A stretch of DNA of 64,000 bases from Diplolepis rosae (GCA_030998225.1 JAPYXD010000484.1:3844001-3908000); one strand, 5' to 3'; shown: positions 1-12,980, numbered from the stretch's first letter. A program made the numbers and translations. The notes: generated by a model from the sequence alone, not told the origin.

Positions 1-154
1 TTTGAAATATTGTTCACACTGATATTATAAGTGATTACCTTGTTGGAAAATCCTGAATTATATGAAAATTTAGATGAATGTATTTATATAATGTTTACAA
101 TTTTAGTATACAAATCCCTTTTTTTCATTAGGGCAAATTAAATTTTTATTGCAG

Positions 155-350
155 AAGTGTGATTGTGGCTCGTGTAGAGCAAAAGGGTTCTGAAACACTA
201 GTAGACATTGAAAAAATCAAGGATATATTAGCAGCTAATGGAGTGGGGGTCATAAGTGGAATGGACCCCACTGATAGAATACCATCAGAGGTCGCTGATG
301 ATACGAAAACTGTTACCAACAACTCTGTTACGATAAACAATCAAGAAGTA
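155..350 (+). CDS. Cadherin-like receptor, juxtamembrane ectodomain exon (partial gene)
   Basis: This internal exon is bounded by an acceptor (TTTTTATTGCAG ending at 154) and a strong donor (GTAAGT from 351). It reads in frame up to V at 348-350 and joins in phase 0 to the exon at 472. The reading frame continues past the donor to a stop at 441-443, which marks the splice as necessary. The segment is polar (VARVEQKGSETLVDIEKIKD, then an Asn/Thr-rich stretch) and sits just outside the membrane segment encoded next. The two NNS/T-like sites suggest an extracellular location. The 5' exons, which should carry cadherin repeats, are outside the window, so the cadherin assignment rests on the overall layout rather than a visible cadherin domain. 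Confidence 0.75.
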
Positions 351-471
351 GTAAGTAATAATGAATTTGAAAACACATGTAGGATAAATGCTTCAGCAAC
401 AATATTTTCCTTGTGCTTAGCAATATTCTTAGCTAACTTTTGAGAAATAAAGAGTTAAAGTTTCATTTCAG

Positions 472-694
472 ACCGTTTACAAAGCTGAGAAAAATCTCTT
501 AACATGGATACTGATCTTTTTGGGTATCCTGATGCTCCTGGCAATTATATGCCTAATAATATGCTGCATATGTCCTGTATGTCCATTTTATATGGAGCCT
601 AGGAAAAGGAGAATACATTCAAATGAAACGCTTCTTTATAGAGCAGATGCTCGACCAAAAAGGCATCTTCGACGAAAACGTACTAATCTTGATG
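472..694 (+). CDS. Cadherin-like receptor, transmembrane exon
   Basis: The exon starts after TTTCATTTCAG (ending at 471) and ends at a GTAATT donor at 695. It enters in phase 0 and leaves with one base of the next codon. It encodes TVYKAEKN, then a single hydrophobic helix (about 496-582) rich in L/I that ends in a cysteine cluster (CLIICCICPVC). A basic stop-transfer and cytoplasmic stretch follows (MEPRKRR, RPKRHLRRKR). This is the expected order for a type I single-pass receptor with the positive residues inside. The cysteines at the inner face are plausible palmitoylation sites (inference). Without its splice donor the frame would stop after NLDGNYS. Confidence 0.8.
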
Positions 695-772
695 GTAATT
701 ACTCTTGATTTTGAAAACGAGTATCTTTACTAATTTAGGATCTATAACTGATTTTTGTGATCCTTTCTACAG

Positions 773-3700
773 GTGCAATAACAGACACAGCTAAGAAACA
801 AGCATGGAGTGCAGACCCTATGAAGAGGAACTGGAAGTTTAATCGCAGGAACACAAAACAATATGGAATAGCATCACTTCCGGGAGATATAATTCGTGAA
901 GCAGAAATACAAATTGAACCCAAAAGAAATGCATTATCTTTGGGACTCAGAGAAAGTCCTGTAGCAGTCCACAGAATCAGAGACTTCATTAGAAGGTCTG
1001 ATGATGATAGGATCTATATAGAGGATGTAGAAGCTCATGCAAGAAATTATGATGCAGTTGATATTGATTCAATTCGTAGGTATGAAATTGCAAGAGGATC
1101 TGACATATCTCGCCAAAGACACTTGGCTCAACAACTTGCAAATCAAAATACTGGAGTTCGAGAACAGCACTTCTTCAGAGAAGGCAACGCTGAAGTTCTA
1201 AGATTAGTAACGAGAGGTCAGGCTGAAGAAAGAAATCAAGGTCACCATCCAGTTACTGTGCTAATAGATCAACAACCTCATCTTTACAAAAATGGAAAGG
1301 ACATTTTGCTCCAAAGGTTTATAGATGATCAGAAGATACAGCAAGATCTACGTGGAAATGGACATGATATCGAAGATGTAAGTATGGAATCACATCAGCA
1401 TCTTAAAGAAGTGTCACCAAGAAAGCAAGAAATTCTACTAATTCCACAAAGCCTAGACCTCGATCATAGGTATCAATATGACCAAATGGGACCCGATTTT
1501 CAAAAGCTAGTGATTGATCGAGGAAATTTTGAAAAAGCTAGAAGGGCTGACATGAATGATAATGCTAAAAGAGAAATCCAAGGTCTTAGAGAAGGAGGTG
1601 GGGAAGCCATGGCTAGTGACCCAACATCAAAGAGTGCTGAGAATTCTACAGATGAAGCACGTGATCAAACTCAACCTGATGTTCAGGCCTACGCGATCAA
1701 CGAAGTGGAGCTGGTCAGGCAAAATGCTCTCTTAACTCGACTTCTTTTAGAAACAGGGAACAATAGAGGACTTGGAGGAATTTTGCTTGATACGGGAAGT
1801 TATCTTGAAACACAGAGTCTCCCCGGTCAAGTGGCTACAGCAACGCAAACAGACAGAACAACAGCTACTCAAACTGACCGTCTAGCTCGTAGTAGAAGTG
1901 ATAATGATGAATCTGATGATGATAATAGATTGAAGAAAAAGATCAAAGTAAAAAAAAGATCTGATGTTATTCAACCGAAACTGATAAAAACGATTTGGGT
2001 CAAGTCCACAATTCCAGAAGAGGTTCATCAAAAAGATTTTGATGATAGCTCAAGTGCTATTCGAAAGAAATTCAATGTGCCTAAAGAAGTGAGAAGAGCT
2101 TCAGTATCACCTGAAGTACTACAAGAAATTTCAGATTCTTTGGATGAAAATGCTAATGGAAATTCTCTAAGGGATGAAGATGAGGAGGAAGGTTCGCTAA
2201 GAATTCATCAAACTGTGAAGGAGAAAAGTAAAATATACGAAAGTAAAACTGAAGATTCCACCTCTCCAGAAACAGATAAAAATCGTGCTGTCAAAGGAAA
2301 AATTAAGAAAGCTAGGGAAAAAACTGGTTTTGCAATAAATGTTGCTAGAAAGAAAGTAGAACCTAGTTTTCGTATATTAGAAAAAGAGATTACTTCTTTG
2401 CAAAAGAAGATTCGTTCTTTTAGTGAGAGGAAATCTAAGACAGTTGTTGAGGAGCAAGAAGAAGAAAATTCCTCAGTAGATCATTCCAAAAAGTTTGAAA
2501 AAAAGTTTATAAAGTTAAAAGAACAAAATAAAGAGTTGAAGCAAGATATTAATGAAATTCAAGATGAATCTAAAGCAGGACAAAAAGACGTTTATCTGTT
2601 TCAAACGCAAAAACTAGACGGAGCTAAGTTAAAGAGAAAACCACTGAAACAACAGCATGCTCTTCAGACTATGAATACAGGAATCGTGGATCAAAAGAAC
2701 GTTCTAGAAATAGAAAAAATGCCATTGAAAATCAATAAAGATCAGCTAAGCACAAAAAAATCTTCAAGTCACATCAAATTGAAAAGACAATCAAGGCTAC
2801 AGATTTCTAAAGGGACAGTAAAAAGTATAATTTCACGAACTAAAGAAGCAGCGAGAAGGAAAGTTGAAGAATTTAAAAAAGAGGAAGATTCATCAGAAGA
2901 GAAACGACCAATGAAAAGTGCGGAAACAAATGAGAAGACTACACTTGAAAAAAAAATCACGGAAAGTTCAAAAATTTCTTCAAAGGATGGATTAGATGCG
3001 CAAGGGAAAGCATATACTATTATTAGTACTAAGGTCGGAACTCTTCCTTCGATGATCGTTTCTGATTCAGAAAAACAAAACAAAACTGAAGTTGACAAGA
3101 GGAAACATAAATCTGGTAAAGATATTGTTGTAACTAATGAAGAGAACACAACTTTGATAAGTGAAAGAACTGTGACTAGTAAACAGAGCAAAGAGTTGGA
3201 AAATAAAGGATCTGTATCAGTCAATGAAAAAAGTAATATTCTTCTACAAAAAACATTTGCCAATTATGAAAATATAAAAATTCCTTTAGATAAAGAATCT
3301 TCTATTCCGGGTGATGATAAGAAACCTTCTGCAGATCAAGTCTTATCTGCAACAACAGACAAAGAAGAGGAATTTTTCTCAGCCCAAGACTCAAATACAA
3401 CAACAGATAAAGACAGAAAACCTTATGTACAACAACAAACTTCTATATATGAAGAAAGAAAACCTACTGTTAGTTCAAAGTTTACAACATCCGATGGAGT
3501 TTGCCTAACTCTTTCGGAACAGAAAAATATTGAAATTGATAAAAGTAAAATACCTTTAAATGACCAACATGTTGAAACACATGAGTCTAGTTCAGAAATG
3601 AATAAGTTAATACTAGAAACAGGTGATATGACATTTATAGACAATTTCCAGGAGCCAACTGAAGAAACTAGAAAAAAAACTCATTCCATAGCTAAAAACC

Positions 3701-6624
3701 TTAGTGATTTGGCACAAATTCAACAAGATGATTATAATTCAAATGAAAAAAATGCTGATCTACAATTTGAAAAAGAAGAAAAAAATGGAAGTTTATTAGA
3801 AGAAGAGAAGACAAAAGATGCGGAGTTTCAGAATTCTGATACAATGGCAAAAGAAGAAATGAAAATAAGAAAAAGTGCTGAAATAAGGGACAAGACCATG
3901 AGTTCTGAGGATAATTCGGGCAGCTTTACATTAACGAATAATGAAGAGATTTTAAAGGAAGGAGAAGAATTTCCATATAGGAACTTACCTGAGAGTTATA
4001 CATCTGTGAAGTCATCAGTAGGTCATCAAGTTGAAAAAGAAGAACATGTGACTGAATCAAAGACTTTAGAAGACTCCATTAAAGATAGTGAAAGTGAATT
4101 AAAATCAATCAAAGAAAATACAAATATGGAAGGAAAAGAAGGAAAAGACGATGTAAAAATTGAAGAAAAGGATAAAAGAAAAGAAGGCATAGGAAAAGAA
4201 AATGAAAGTAACGTACATGAAGAAAAAAAGGAAGACATACTAGATCATAAGATAATTAATTCTCAAAACAAATCCATTCTCTCATCTACATCTAGATCAG
4301 CTGCAGAGCATGCTAATAGTCAAGAATTAAATCAGCTTTTAAAAGAATCTGTTCAAACTAGATCAACAGACGGTTCAGAAAGCGCTGATCAGGTTATACA
4401 AACTGCTGATCTGAAAAATTCTGTCCAAGTTAAACAATCTAATAAGATCTTAGATGAAGGAATGTCAGAAACAGCTACCCGGACATCAGTATTTAAACCA
4501 TTAACTCCCGAATCAAAATCTGAAGTTTTGAAACCAAGTTCAACTTTCCAATCGTCTCAGAAATCAAGTTTCAAATCAATTGATAGTAAAGATCAAAAAA
4601 CCACAGAAGATTCAACCACTCGAAAACTATTTTCATCGGCAGGGATAGAGTTTCGCATGGAAGATAGCGATCGCAAAATGGCTAAAATGTTAGCGGAAGA
4701 ACAGGAACGTCTTCGAAGGTTAGAACTTTTTTATAAACACTACAATGAATCAGATGATGAGAGTGATTCCTCAGTAGATAGTGATATGTCTAGTAAGACA
4801 ATGCTGAAAAGCCAACCTTATAAAACCTCTCGAATTTCTTCACCTACTAAGCAAATCCCAGCTAAGGATGGCGATTTTGCATTGTCCGAAGGAAAGAACG
4901 ATATTAGGAACACTAAAACTGATGAAAATACACAAAATCTGAGAAACTCTTCTGAAAAAAGTAGCTTAAGGACTGATAGTCCAAAAGATAAAGATGTCAA
5001 ACAAAAGAGTGGGGAAGCTCCTGATATCTCAAACAAAGATACTACAGAAATGGAACCTGAAAGTAAGTTGCAAAAAGATAATCAAAAAACTCGACCTGTG
5101 ATAGTTGATGTTATGAAAAAACAAAACCTTAAGGGTACTAGCACACCTCAAAAAACTAGTGGTAGAAATGAAACTCTTCAAAGGTCATTAAAATCAGCAT
5201 CAGATCCAAAATCGTCACCTCAAAAAGAAATAAGAAAGGCCCACCTTTCAGATAATGAATCTATGGTAAGATCTAAATCTTCTCGATGTAAATCTATTCT
5301 AGTTTCTGATGCTGAATCAAAATCGCAAGAGGATTCAAAAAAGATCATGGGTTTTAGAAAGCAGACAAATAAATCTCATCTTTCCAAAAACGATGCAAAA
5401 AAACAACTCAAGACACAAGATAAACCTTCGGTTGTCTTAAGTGTTAAAAAGGTCAAAGAAGAATTAACTAAAGAATCAGATGCAAAGGGTTTAGATGTTC
5501 ATAAAATAGTTTCAACAATAGATGGTGAGAAACCTTATGCTCTGGATGAATCAGCTTCGACAAATATTATTGAGAAACACTTACGAAAATCATCTCCTAA
5601 AGAAGTAAGTAAAAGTGTTAAAAATGAGGAAATGCTAAGTCACACGGAGGATAGGACTCTTGATCAATCACAAAATTTGATTTCAAAAGAAACGGGGCAG
5701 CTAACAAAACAAACATCAGAACATGATGAGGTAAATCACTCTGAAAAATCTCCCAAAAAAGAAGAGAGAAAATCACTTAATGATGAGAAGAAAAATCATC
5801 GGAGGAGAAGAGACCAGTATTCTCTAGTCTCTGAAAAAGAACTACAGCCCAAGTCAGAAGCTGGTCACGAAGATAATCATCCTGAACATCATCGGCAGTT
5901 ACATATAACAAAATCAAAAATAGACAGAGACATAAAATCTGATTTGGAAAAGGAAGAAGTCATCAAAGCTCAATCCAAATATATGAGCTGGTATAAGCAG
6001 AAGAGAGAAGAGATGGAGAAGAAACGATTAGAACGAAAACTTGCAGAGGAAGAAGAACAAAGACCTCGATGGATGAAAAAGTCAAAATCCACTAATTGTA
6101 AGCCAAAAAATGTTTCCGGTAAAATAGCAGAATTAAAATCACATGGGACTTCAAAAACGAAACATAAAGTAAAACCTTCAGTAAATCTCGAATCTGAACA
6201 ACTAAAAGCTATTGTTCGTCAAGGAAGAAAGATGAGAAAAGCTGAAGGACACAAAGAAGACCTAACGGTGCAAATTTTCGCTCCTAAGAAACCACCTACT
6301 GTTCAGCAGAATATAATACAACCAACACCAAAACATCCTTTGATACAGCATTCTGAATATAAATATGAAAAGATGCCTACTCCATTTTATCTACATCCAC
6401 CTCCAGTTCCACATCCGTCACCTCAGTTGTCACCAGAACATTGTCCTGATCAGGAAAAACGAAAGCTTGACGATGACTTGGATTCAGGAATTGCTGTATC
6501 TATGCAAGGAAGCACAAGACTAAGACATCAACAATTATTGGAAAAGAAAAGTGTTTTTGATATTGCCTATAATGAGGCTGCCCCTTCACAACTTCGATCA
6601 GATAGCAGTACACCTCCATCTTAA
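773..6624 (+). CDS. Cadherin-like receptor, giant cytoplasmic terminal exon
   Basis: The acceptor TTTCTACAG (ending at 772) joins the last G of the previous exon to make a Gly codon, then AITDTAKKQAWSADPMKRNW. The frame stays open for about 1,950 codons to TAA at 6622-6624. The first part (to about 1,900) has mixed composition with conserved-looking segments such as YGIASLPGDIIREAEIQ. The rest is K/E/S/D-rich and probably disordered. Visible features are two tandem TQT motifs at 1843-1875, a coiled-coil-like stretch at about 2350-2580, a charged helix at about 5940-6080 (WYKQKREEMEKKRLERKLAE), a proline-rich segment (HPPPVPHPSPQLSP) near 6394-6435, and a C-terminus with KKSVFDIAYNEAAPSQLRSD. 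The family may be Cad86C-like, but I could not confirm this. A cytoplasmic tail of this size is far longer than in classical cadherins, and it may anchor the cytoskeleton (inference). Confidence 0.8.
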
Positions 6625-7350
6625 AGAAGAATTGAATTTGTAGTTGATGTCCTTTTGTCTTATGAACTGATAGAAATGATTTGATAAAATAATTTTTTCC
6701 AGCATGTGGATATCAATGGATATAACACTAATTTACTATTGTAATTAATTAAGTGTATCATCAGCTGATTGACGAATCTGCCCACGACAAAATAGTAAAC
6801 AAACTGTAATGTTCATTACCTTAAGGAAAATCAAACATTTAAAAAAATTCTATATAATTTTAATGGGTTTCTTTTGGAATAGAGTAAATTTTAGAGAGTT
6901 TTCATAAATATTGGAACTCATCAAAGAAACTTTTTACACAAGAGTATATGAAGAAACTTTAAATAAACATAATTTTGAAAATAATACCTTCATAAGAAAA
7001 ACACTGCCAATCAATAATGCGGCAATAAATTTAATATTGTTAGTTAATAAGGTGCCAAGAAATTACTTGAAATTCGTTTTTAAGCTTCAACAATTTTTTG
7101 TGTAATTTCAATCGCATTGAGAATCTGAAAATTCCATCCCGCTGATATTAAGAGTATATATCAAGCTTTAATAAAATTCCACGGAATTTTTTTACAGTAT
7201 TCTTCCCTTGGTACCTCATATAATTAAATAATTTATATTGCAATAGAGAATGTTTATACACCTATAAAGTTTTTTGTAAATATACCGTGTGTATAAAATA
7301 TATTACTTGGATTTTTTATATTAATTTATTTAGTAGTTTAAAAAAATAAA
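6625..7350 (+). other. 3' UTR and candidate poly(A) signals of the cadherin-like gene
   Basis: This AT-rich, non-coding DNA follows the stop codon. AATAAA hexamers occur at 6962-6967, 7170-7175 and 7345-7350, and any of them could end the transcript. I see no further exon in it. The short open frame near 6911 has no distinctive features. Confidence 0.5.
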
Positions 7351-7825
7351 AATATATGGAGAATTTGATTAGTTACCTAAAATAATTGAAATAACTCGAG
7401 AGATAAGTAATTAATTTAAAGAATTTCTACACTAGAAAACAATTTTCTAATTTCCATTAGCATTAATTCGGAAAAATATTAAGACAGTTTTTTTATTCCA
7501 CTTTTAAAAATTTTACTTCATTGCTATTGAGAAATATTTAAGTAAAATGTTCATGGAAGAAACATTGCAAAAATGCTTTCGCATGGATCCAGTTTGAAGA
7601 GAAATAGAAGGGAGCAAAGCGATATCAAAAATAAAAGGCGATAGTGAAATGGACACTAAAGGGAAATTAGAATATCTCCCTATTCTTGTTTCGTGTTTAT
7701 TATTCTTTTTCGTCTCTTCAAAGCGACGCATTGTTGTCTATTTATTACCCTGAACGAACAAAGGTTTCAGAACATGATTTTTTTCCATTTCCCTTCTTTA
7801 CATTGCCAAATGGCAACAATGGGTC

Positions 7826-8221
7826 TTGCTAGACTTCGATGTAATCGACTTTTTCAGCGAGTCTAGCGCCGTAGTTGGAACCGTTCACTCAGATTGCAAG
7901 GTTTTCAACGATTACGGGAGCTTTTCAGCCTTTCCGTGCTTAAAAGGTACTATACTGCCGCCCAAACTCGCCCACCTAAAGCACCTGCTAAGAGCATCTC
8001 TAAATCCACGCTCGTGTAACAAATGTAGGTATAAACTAAAAGGTTTAATGCACCAGGCGATTGCCGCTGGTGACAATGATCGGGTGCACGAACCTATTGT
8101 CTTCAACTTGGAAAGCACTTCAAAACCTTTGCAACTCGCTTCGGAACACCGGCAATTTCAAAACTTCCACTACTTTCCCATAATATCAAGGGACAGACAT
8201 TTCTCTATACTTCAAGACTAA
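7826..8221 (+). other. Unrecognised open frame of 131 codons in a GC-richer island
   Basis: Bases from about 7820 to 8220 are visibly less AT-rich than their surroundings and are open in the + frame. A 68-codon frame is also open on the - strand. The + translation has no motif I recognise apart from scattered CNKC. No convincing splice sites or upstream promoter were seen. It could be an old pseudogene, an unannotated exon or transposon debris; being open on both strands argues for compositional chance. Confidence 0.2.
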
Positions 8222-8305
8222 GAGAATGCAGATTAAAAGATTATACTTTATGCTTCTATTTCAAAAACTTATTTTTCTTCAAAATACTTTCTAACTTTTA
8301 CAATT

Positions 8306-9411
8306 TTTACACTCTCATCATGGATGAGAAGGTATTGGTTTTAAGTGAAAAATGACTTTCGAAATTTTCATCAAATCTACGTTTTGAGACCCCCTGAGTC
8401 AGAAAAAAAGGTTTTTACGAAAGTGTCTGTCTGTCTGTAGGTCGTGTGCGGCATAACTCTCGATAGAATTATCATATTGAATTGAGCTTTGGTACACTTT
8501 ATCAGAGCCGAAAAATTAAGGACAAGTTCGTTAACCAGCCACATCCAATCAAAATTGAGGGATTGAGCACTACTTTTGTGTTTTTGAAAATAAATTTTTG
8601 AAAAAATAAAAAATTTCAACACTGGTTTTTGATAGTGCTTATAAATCTCTACAAATTATTCTGATAACATTTTTTGATTAAATCAAAATTAGAAATGTTA
8701 CAGCATATTCAAATTCGAAAAAAGTCAATATCAAAATTCCATTTTCCAGTTAAATTATACGATATACGAAAAAACGTTATAATACAATATTATTGAATAA
8801 ATAAAGAAATATGGAAAATTGTTTGCCTAAATGAGGTTTACAAATTCTCATTAAGACATTTCAGGACAGGATGTATATTTTATGTTTTGATTTTTAATAT
8901 TAAAAAAATTCGATTTTTTTCACCAAAATATGTGAGATACGAAATAAGCGTTGTTCTGTAAAATCGTTTCCTTAAATAAGGTCTACGATTGTTTTTTCTT
9001 TTTGAGAGATTTGGAAGAAAATAAATTATTTTAATCATGTAATTTATTAAAAAGTTACTGAAATGTATACAGAAAATCGAGCGCGAAGCGCGAGCGTCAT
9101 GATGAGAATGTGTTCCTAAAGGCCGATAGAGCCTTAAGTAAATTGAATTTCCTGTTTCACTTAAACTGAAAAAGAAACTTAGTGAATTTGAGAAAATGAC
9201 TAATTTGCATCATCTTTAATATCATTTAATTGGTTTGAGCTTCAGTATCAAATTATAAGAAATAAACTGAAATGTATGCAAAGAGCACAAGACCGAGCGC
9301 GAAGCGCGACGACCGAATCGCGCGCCTGAGGCGCGCTCAAACTTGCGAGCGAAGCGAGCTGCGCGCAATGAGAATGTGCCTGCGAAGCGGGCAGATTTTT
9401 TAGACATGCAG
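8306..9411 (+). repeat. Long dispersed repeat, copy 1
   Basis: The repeat starts at ACACTCTCATCATGGATGAG and runs through GAGACCCCCTGAGTC, a GTCTGTCTGTCTG tract, GTCGTGTGCGGCATAAC and a long AT-rich body. It ends in a GC-rich patch of GCGAAGCG words (9068-9411). The same order, inverted, occurs at 33720-35480, with partial copies near 13145, 19615, 30235 and 54490. The motif ATTCTCATCAT at one end and ATGATGAGAATG at 9098-9110 suggest short inverted termini. The open frame in the reverse direction (8377-8622) is conserved between copies only because the DNA is; it has no start context or domain. It is probably a non-autonomous DNA element. Confidence 0.7.
9068..9404. repeat. GC-rich cluster of GCGAAGCGC-type mini-hairpins
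   Basis: Within AT-rich DNA, 9081-9100 reads GAGCGCGAAGCGCGAGCG. Bases 9292-9395 hold a run of overlapping words: GCGCGAAGCGCGAC, GCGCGCCTGAGGCGCGC, TTGCGAGCGAAGCGAGC and CCTGCGAAGCGGGC. Each is a short inverted repeat with an AA, TGA or similar loop. The cluster recurs inverted at 33735-33880. The GCGAAGC core is known from structural work as an unusually stable DNA mini-hairpin. Confidence 0.7.
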
Positions 9412-9499
9412 ATAGAAAATATATTTTCTTTATAAAGGGGATCTTCTGTAGTAACATTTTCAAAAAATTGATATTTTTCTTGCATTTTTCAATATTTTA

Positions 9500-12178
9500 T
9501 GTTTATGTACTGTACGGCCCCGGCATCGCCGATTAATTGTAAGTGCCAATTTCCTGAAGACAAGTGAATGTAAGACTTTAAACGCTTAAACGCGTTTTTC
9601 AAACTGTTTTTAAAAAATGTTGTGGCATTGTTGTCGCTATCGGTTAACTATCATTTGGCGCCCTATTTTTTATAATAAATGTTTTATGAATTTTTTAAAA
9701 TCGAAAAAAAGGCGAAAAAAATAATTTTTTTCAAAGTTCCGACATTTTGAAAATCGTTATCTTAAAAATATGAAGGGCAGTCAGACCAGAATTACATTCC
9801 TCTAGATTAAAAAATACTATACGTTTTTCATTTCAAACAAACCGAACTTGAGATATCGTGCAAAACAATGACCCAGATTTTTTGGATGGCCTCTCTTCGC
9901 AAGGGTGCAGTGGACAAGCCGATGAATATTTGTTCAAGAGATCCATTTCATTTATTAGTTCAAGGTTCAATAATCATAGTAAAATACCAAAGAACGCTTC
10001 GAAAATGACCGTTACTACAGAAGACACCTTTAAAGAAAACTAAGAAATCTAAAGTTTTTCAAAATTCAAATATTCTCCAAACTGAATGTTTTTGAACTTA
10101 AAGTTTTGCAATGTCGTTCCTAAATTTAAATTAGTGAAGTTTCACTGAAAAATAACGATTCTAAAATAAAATAACGCATTCTAGGACGTTTATATTTTCT
10201 TTTTTTTTTTCATTCAACTTTTAATGTTTTAATCTAACTTTTATGCATCGAATATTGATTTTTCTATCAAATGAATTTTCTTCAAATTCATATTAGGAAC
10301 CTTTTAAATGATAAATAAAATATATGGCAGGCGCAAATTTGAGAAAAGTCGACTCATTATTTTCAAATTTTTCTCTATTTTTTTATCATTCAACGCAAAT
10401 TTTGAGGAAACATATTCAAAATGTTTGAAATTAAAGATCATAGAGTGAATAAATCAATAAAGGAATTTCAGATCGATGAATTTAATCGAAATGTAAAAAT
10501 TTTTGAAGTTTTTTTTTCAACATAAAATGACGAATAATCGTTATAATATTCATTCTCGAGAAAATCCTGGTTTAGATTTGTAATACGATTTATACCAGGT
10601 AATTCAGTTGCATCAGCTTTCGGTATAACAATTAATTCAACTAATCTTCAAAATACAGTAAAATATCTCAAATTTGTTGACTGCAAAGTGGTTATTTTTA
10701 CTAATTGCTGGAGAAAAAAGGGGCAATTACACTTTCATAATTTTAGAAAATCATAAATTTTGATTTACAATTCCTTATATCAGTAATTAATAACTTCCTC
10801 AATCTGATGAATGAGTAAATCTAATAACATATTCACTGATATTTTATCAGATGTGAGTAATTTGCAGTTGAATAATTAATTCACCTATCAATTCTAATTA
10901 ATTATTTATTAGAGTATCAAACTCAACACTTGTAAACAAACTATCTTTAGCTGTAAATACATCAAATTTCATCGTACATTATAATAATTGAAATAAAATT
11001 CATAGTTATAAAAATATCTCAGTCATATTGAAGGAAACGTATGCCAAAATTTTTAAAAAGCAAGATACTAAATCATATCCTTAAAATTTTTTAATTTTGA
11101 TACAATTCAATCTCAAAAAAATGGACAAAAGCATAAGATTTTGAAATACCGAAATAATGTATAATAATATAATTTATTATTGTTTATCAATCAACCTCCT
11201 TAGAACAAACATAATAAATTTCCTCAATTCAGTTTGGACGCTTTGCTCACGTAAAAGACACCACTAGAAGTTAATAAAATTTTGATATCCCTTGATCTTT
11301 TTTTTTCATCAATTTCTTTTATTTGGCTTCCTTTAGCCCTATTCTTTCTTTGCTTACTATAATATCCGCTTCCTCATCCCTGCCTTTCTCTTTTTTCTCT
11401 TTGACTCTTCTATTCTTTCCTCTTTGTTTTACCGAGTCCCACTCCACATCTCATGCTATCACATCGATTACTACATACTATACCTTTAAAGCTCCTGGGA
11501 TTCATTCGAAAATTCTTCTGTGTCGTAAAACTTTGCAAATTCTATTGACTTCAATGGATACGAATACTTGAGTCAACAAAAGCGTCTTAAGGTGTATATG
11601 AAGCTTTAAGGAAACCAATTTTATAGAAATGTGTCTGATTTAAAAAAAAAAATCTTATCTTTAAAGATGTCGACTTAGCATGAATAAGGAAAAAATTTAT
11701 TTTATTCTATTATTTTGAATTTCGAGTAGGATAAAGACACCAATTGCTCAATACCAACGAGAAATTGAAATTTTCATTTAAAATTTTTTTTCGTTTATCA
11801 CGTATATTTTCTTGTCTTTAACTTGTGATTTATACCCTTAAAGTGTATTAATGGAAAAAAATTTGAAAAATAACATTATATCTAGATATGTAACCTTAAT
11901 ATCCTGAAATAGCTATCCTATATAGTGACACTCCCAAGATAATAAACGATAGATTCATTTTTCTCAGTGCAACAATATTTTCTGATTCTATTACCTTCTT
12001 GACTTTGTCTTCAGTGTAATGATAAATCTAATAATGAATTTTTGAAATTCCATTAAAAAATTAGCGTTCTCAAACGGTTAGGTAACCACATCCAATTATT
12101 TGTTCAGAGTCGATACAATTTTTTTTTTAAAGTGTGCGATGGAATTTTTAAGCACTCCTCGTTTTACCAACTTTTCTA
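9500..12178. other. AT-rich intergenic stretch with no recognisable gene
   Basis: The stretch consists of long A/T runs with frequent stops in all frames. The open frames at 9858, 11323 and 12299 have no motifs or splice signals. A TCTCAGTG end-like motif at 11964 is unpaired. Confidence 0.6.
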
Positions 12179-12980
12179 CACTGAGAGAATTTAATCGTTC
12201 AATTTTACCGAAGTAAACAATTATGAATTTTTACACACATTAATATAGAATCATAAGTACATATATAATGCAGTCAATCTGTCACGAAAAAATGGCTTTT
12301 GTGGAAAAAAATGACCAAAGCTATTTCATTCCATAAATCATTAGCGAGGGATGTGGCGAGTTCAACACCAAAAAGTTGTGCTCCCCTCGCTTGGGTATTT
12401 TTGGAAATCTCAAAATGTTTTTTGAATCGATTTTCCGCGAGAACGATAGGTCGTAGAGAAAAATGTTGTCAACAAAAATCGTAGAGAACAATATTATCTA
12501 AATTTTATCTTATAGAGTCGCTGTGCCACAACTAAAATTGCAAACAGCAGAGGGCGCAAAAGTTGCCAAAAATGACTTTTTACTTTTTCGACACGAAAAT
12601 TTTTTTTTTCGCTACAGCGTAAATTAAAAATTGTTAGAGAAAAAAAATACCAACAAAATATATATGCACTTATTTCCCTACGATGCATTGTTGCATTTTT
12701 AGTTGTAGCGTAATGACTATATGAGATGTGAGGGGCTGTAACAATAGACTGCTACGACGAAAAGATCAAACAGAAGCATTAATTTATAATGTTCTATTTT
12801 ATATTTCATACCACACAAATTAATTTATAACGTACTAAATTTTTACTTCATGCTCGTCAAATAAGTTTCATGAATTTTAAAAATAAATATTAAAAATTAT
12901 GAAAAACGCAAACAAAATATCTCTTTGTCCCCATTTTACCGAAGTTTTTGGTAAAACTTAACGATCAAATTTTCTCAGTG
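12179..12980. mobile_element. TA-flanked MITE with CACTGAGA termini (802 bp)
   Basis: The left end TA|CACTGAGAGAATTTAATCG pairs with the inverted right end at 12940-12980 (ATTTTCTCAGTG|TA). The matching continues inward through ATCGTT and TTTTACC on both sides. TA dinucleotides at 12177-12178 and 12981-12982 look like a target duplication. There is no transposase frame inside; the 64-codon reverse frame at 12494-12688 is unconvincing. TA duplication suggests mobilisation by a Tc1/mariner-type enzyme (inference). Confidence 0.7.

Noticed and set aside
2769..3263. 164-codon reverse frame inside the cadherin-like exon
   Set aside because: It is antisense to an A-rich coding exon; the Ser/Leu/Phe-rich translation is the expected shadow.
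8377..8622. 81-codon frame conserved between repeat copies (also 35173-35406)
   Set aside because: Conservation follows the DNA repeat. Part of the frame is simply the GTCTG tract, no domain is visible and other copies are broken.
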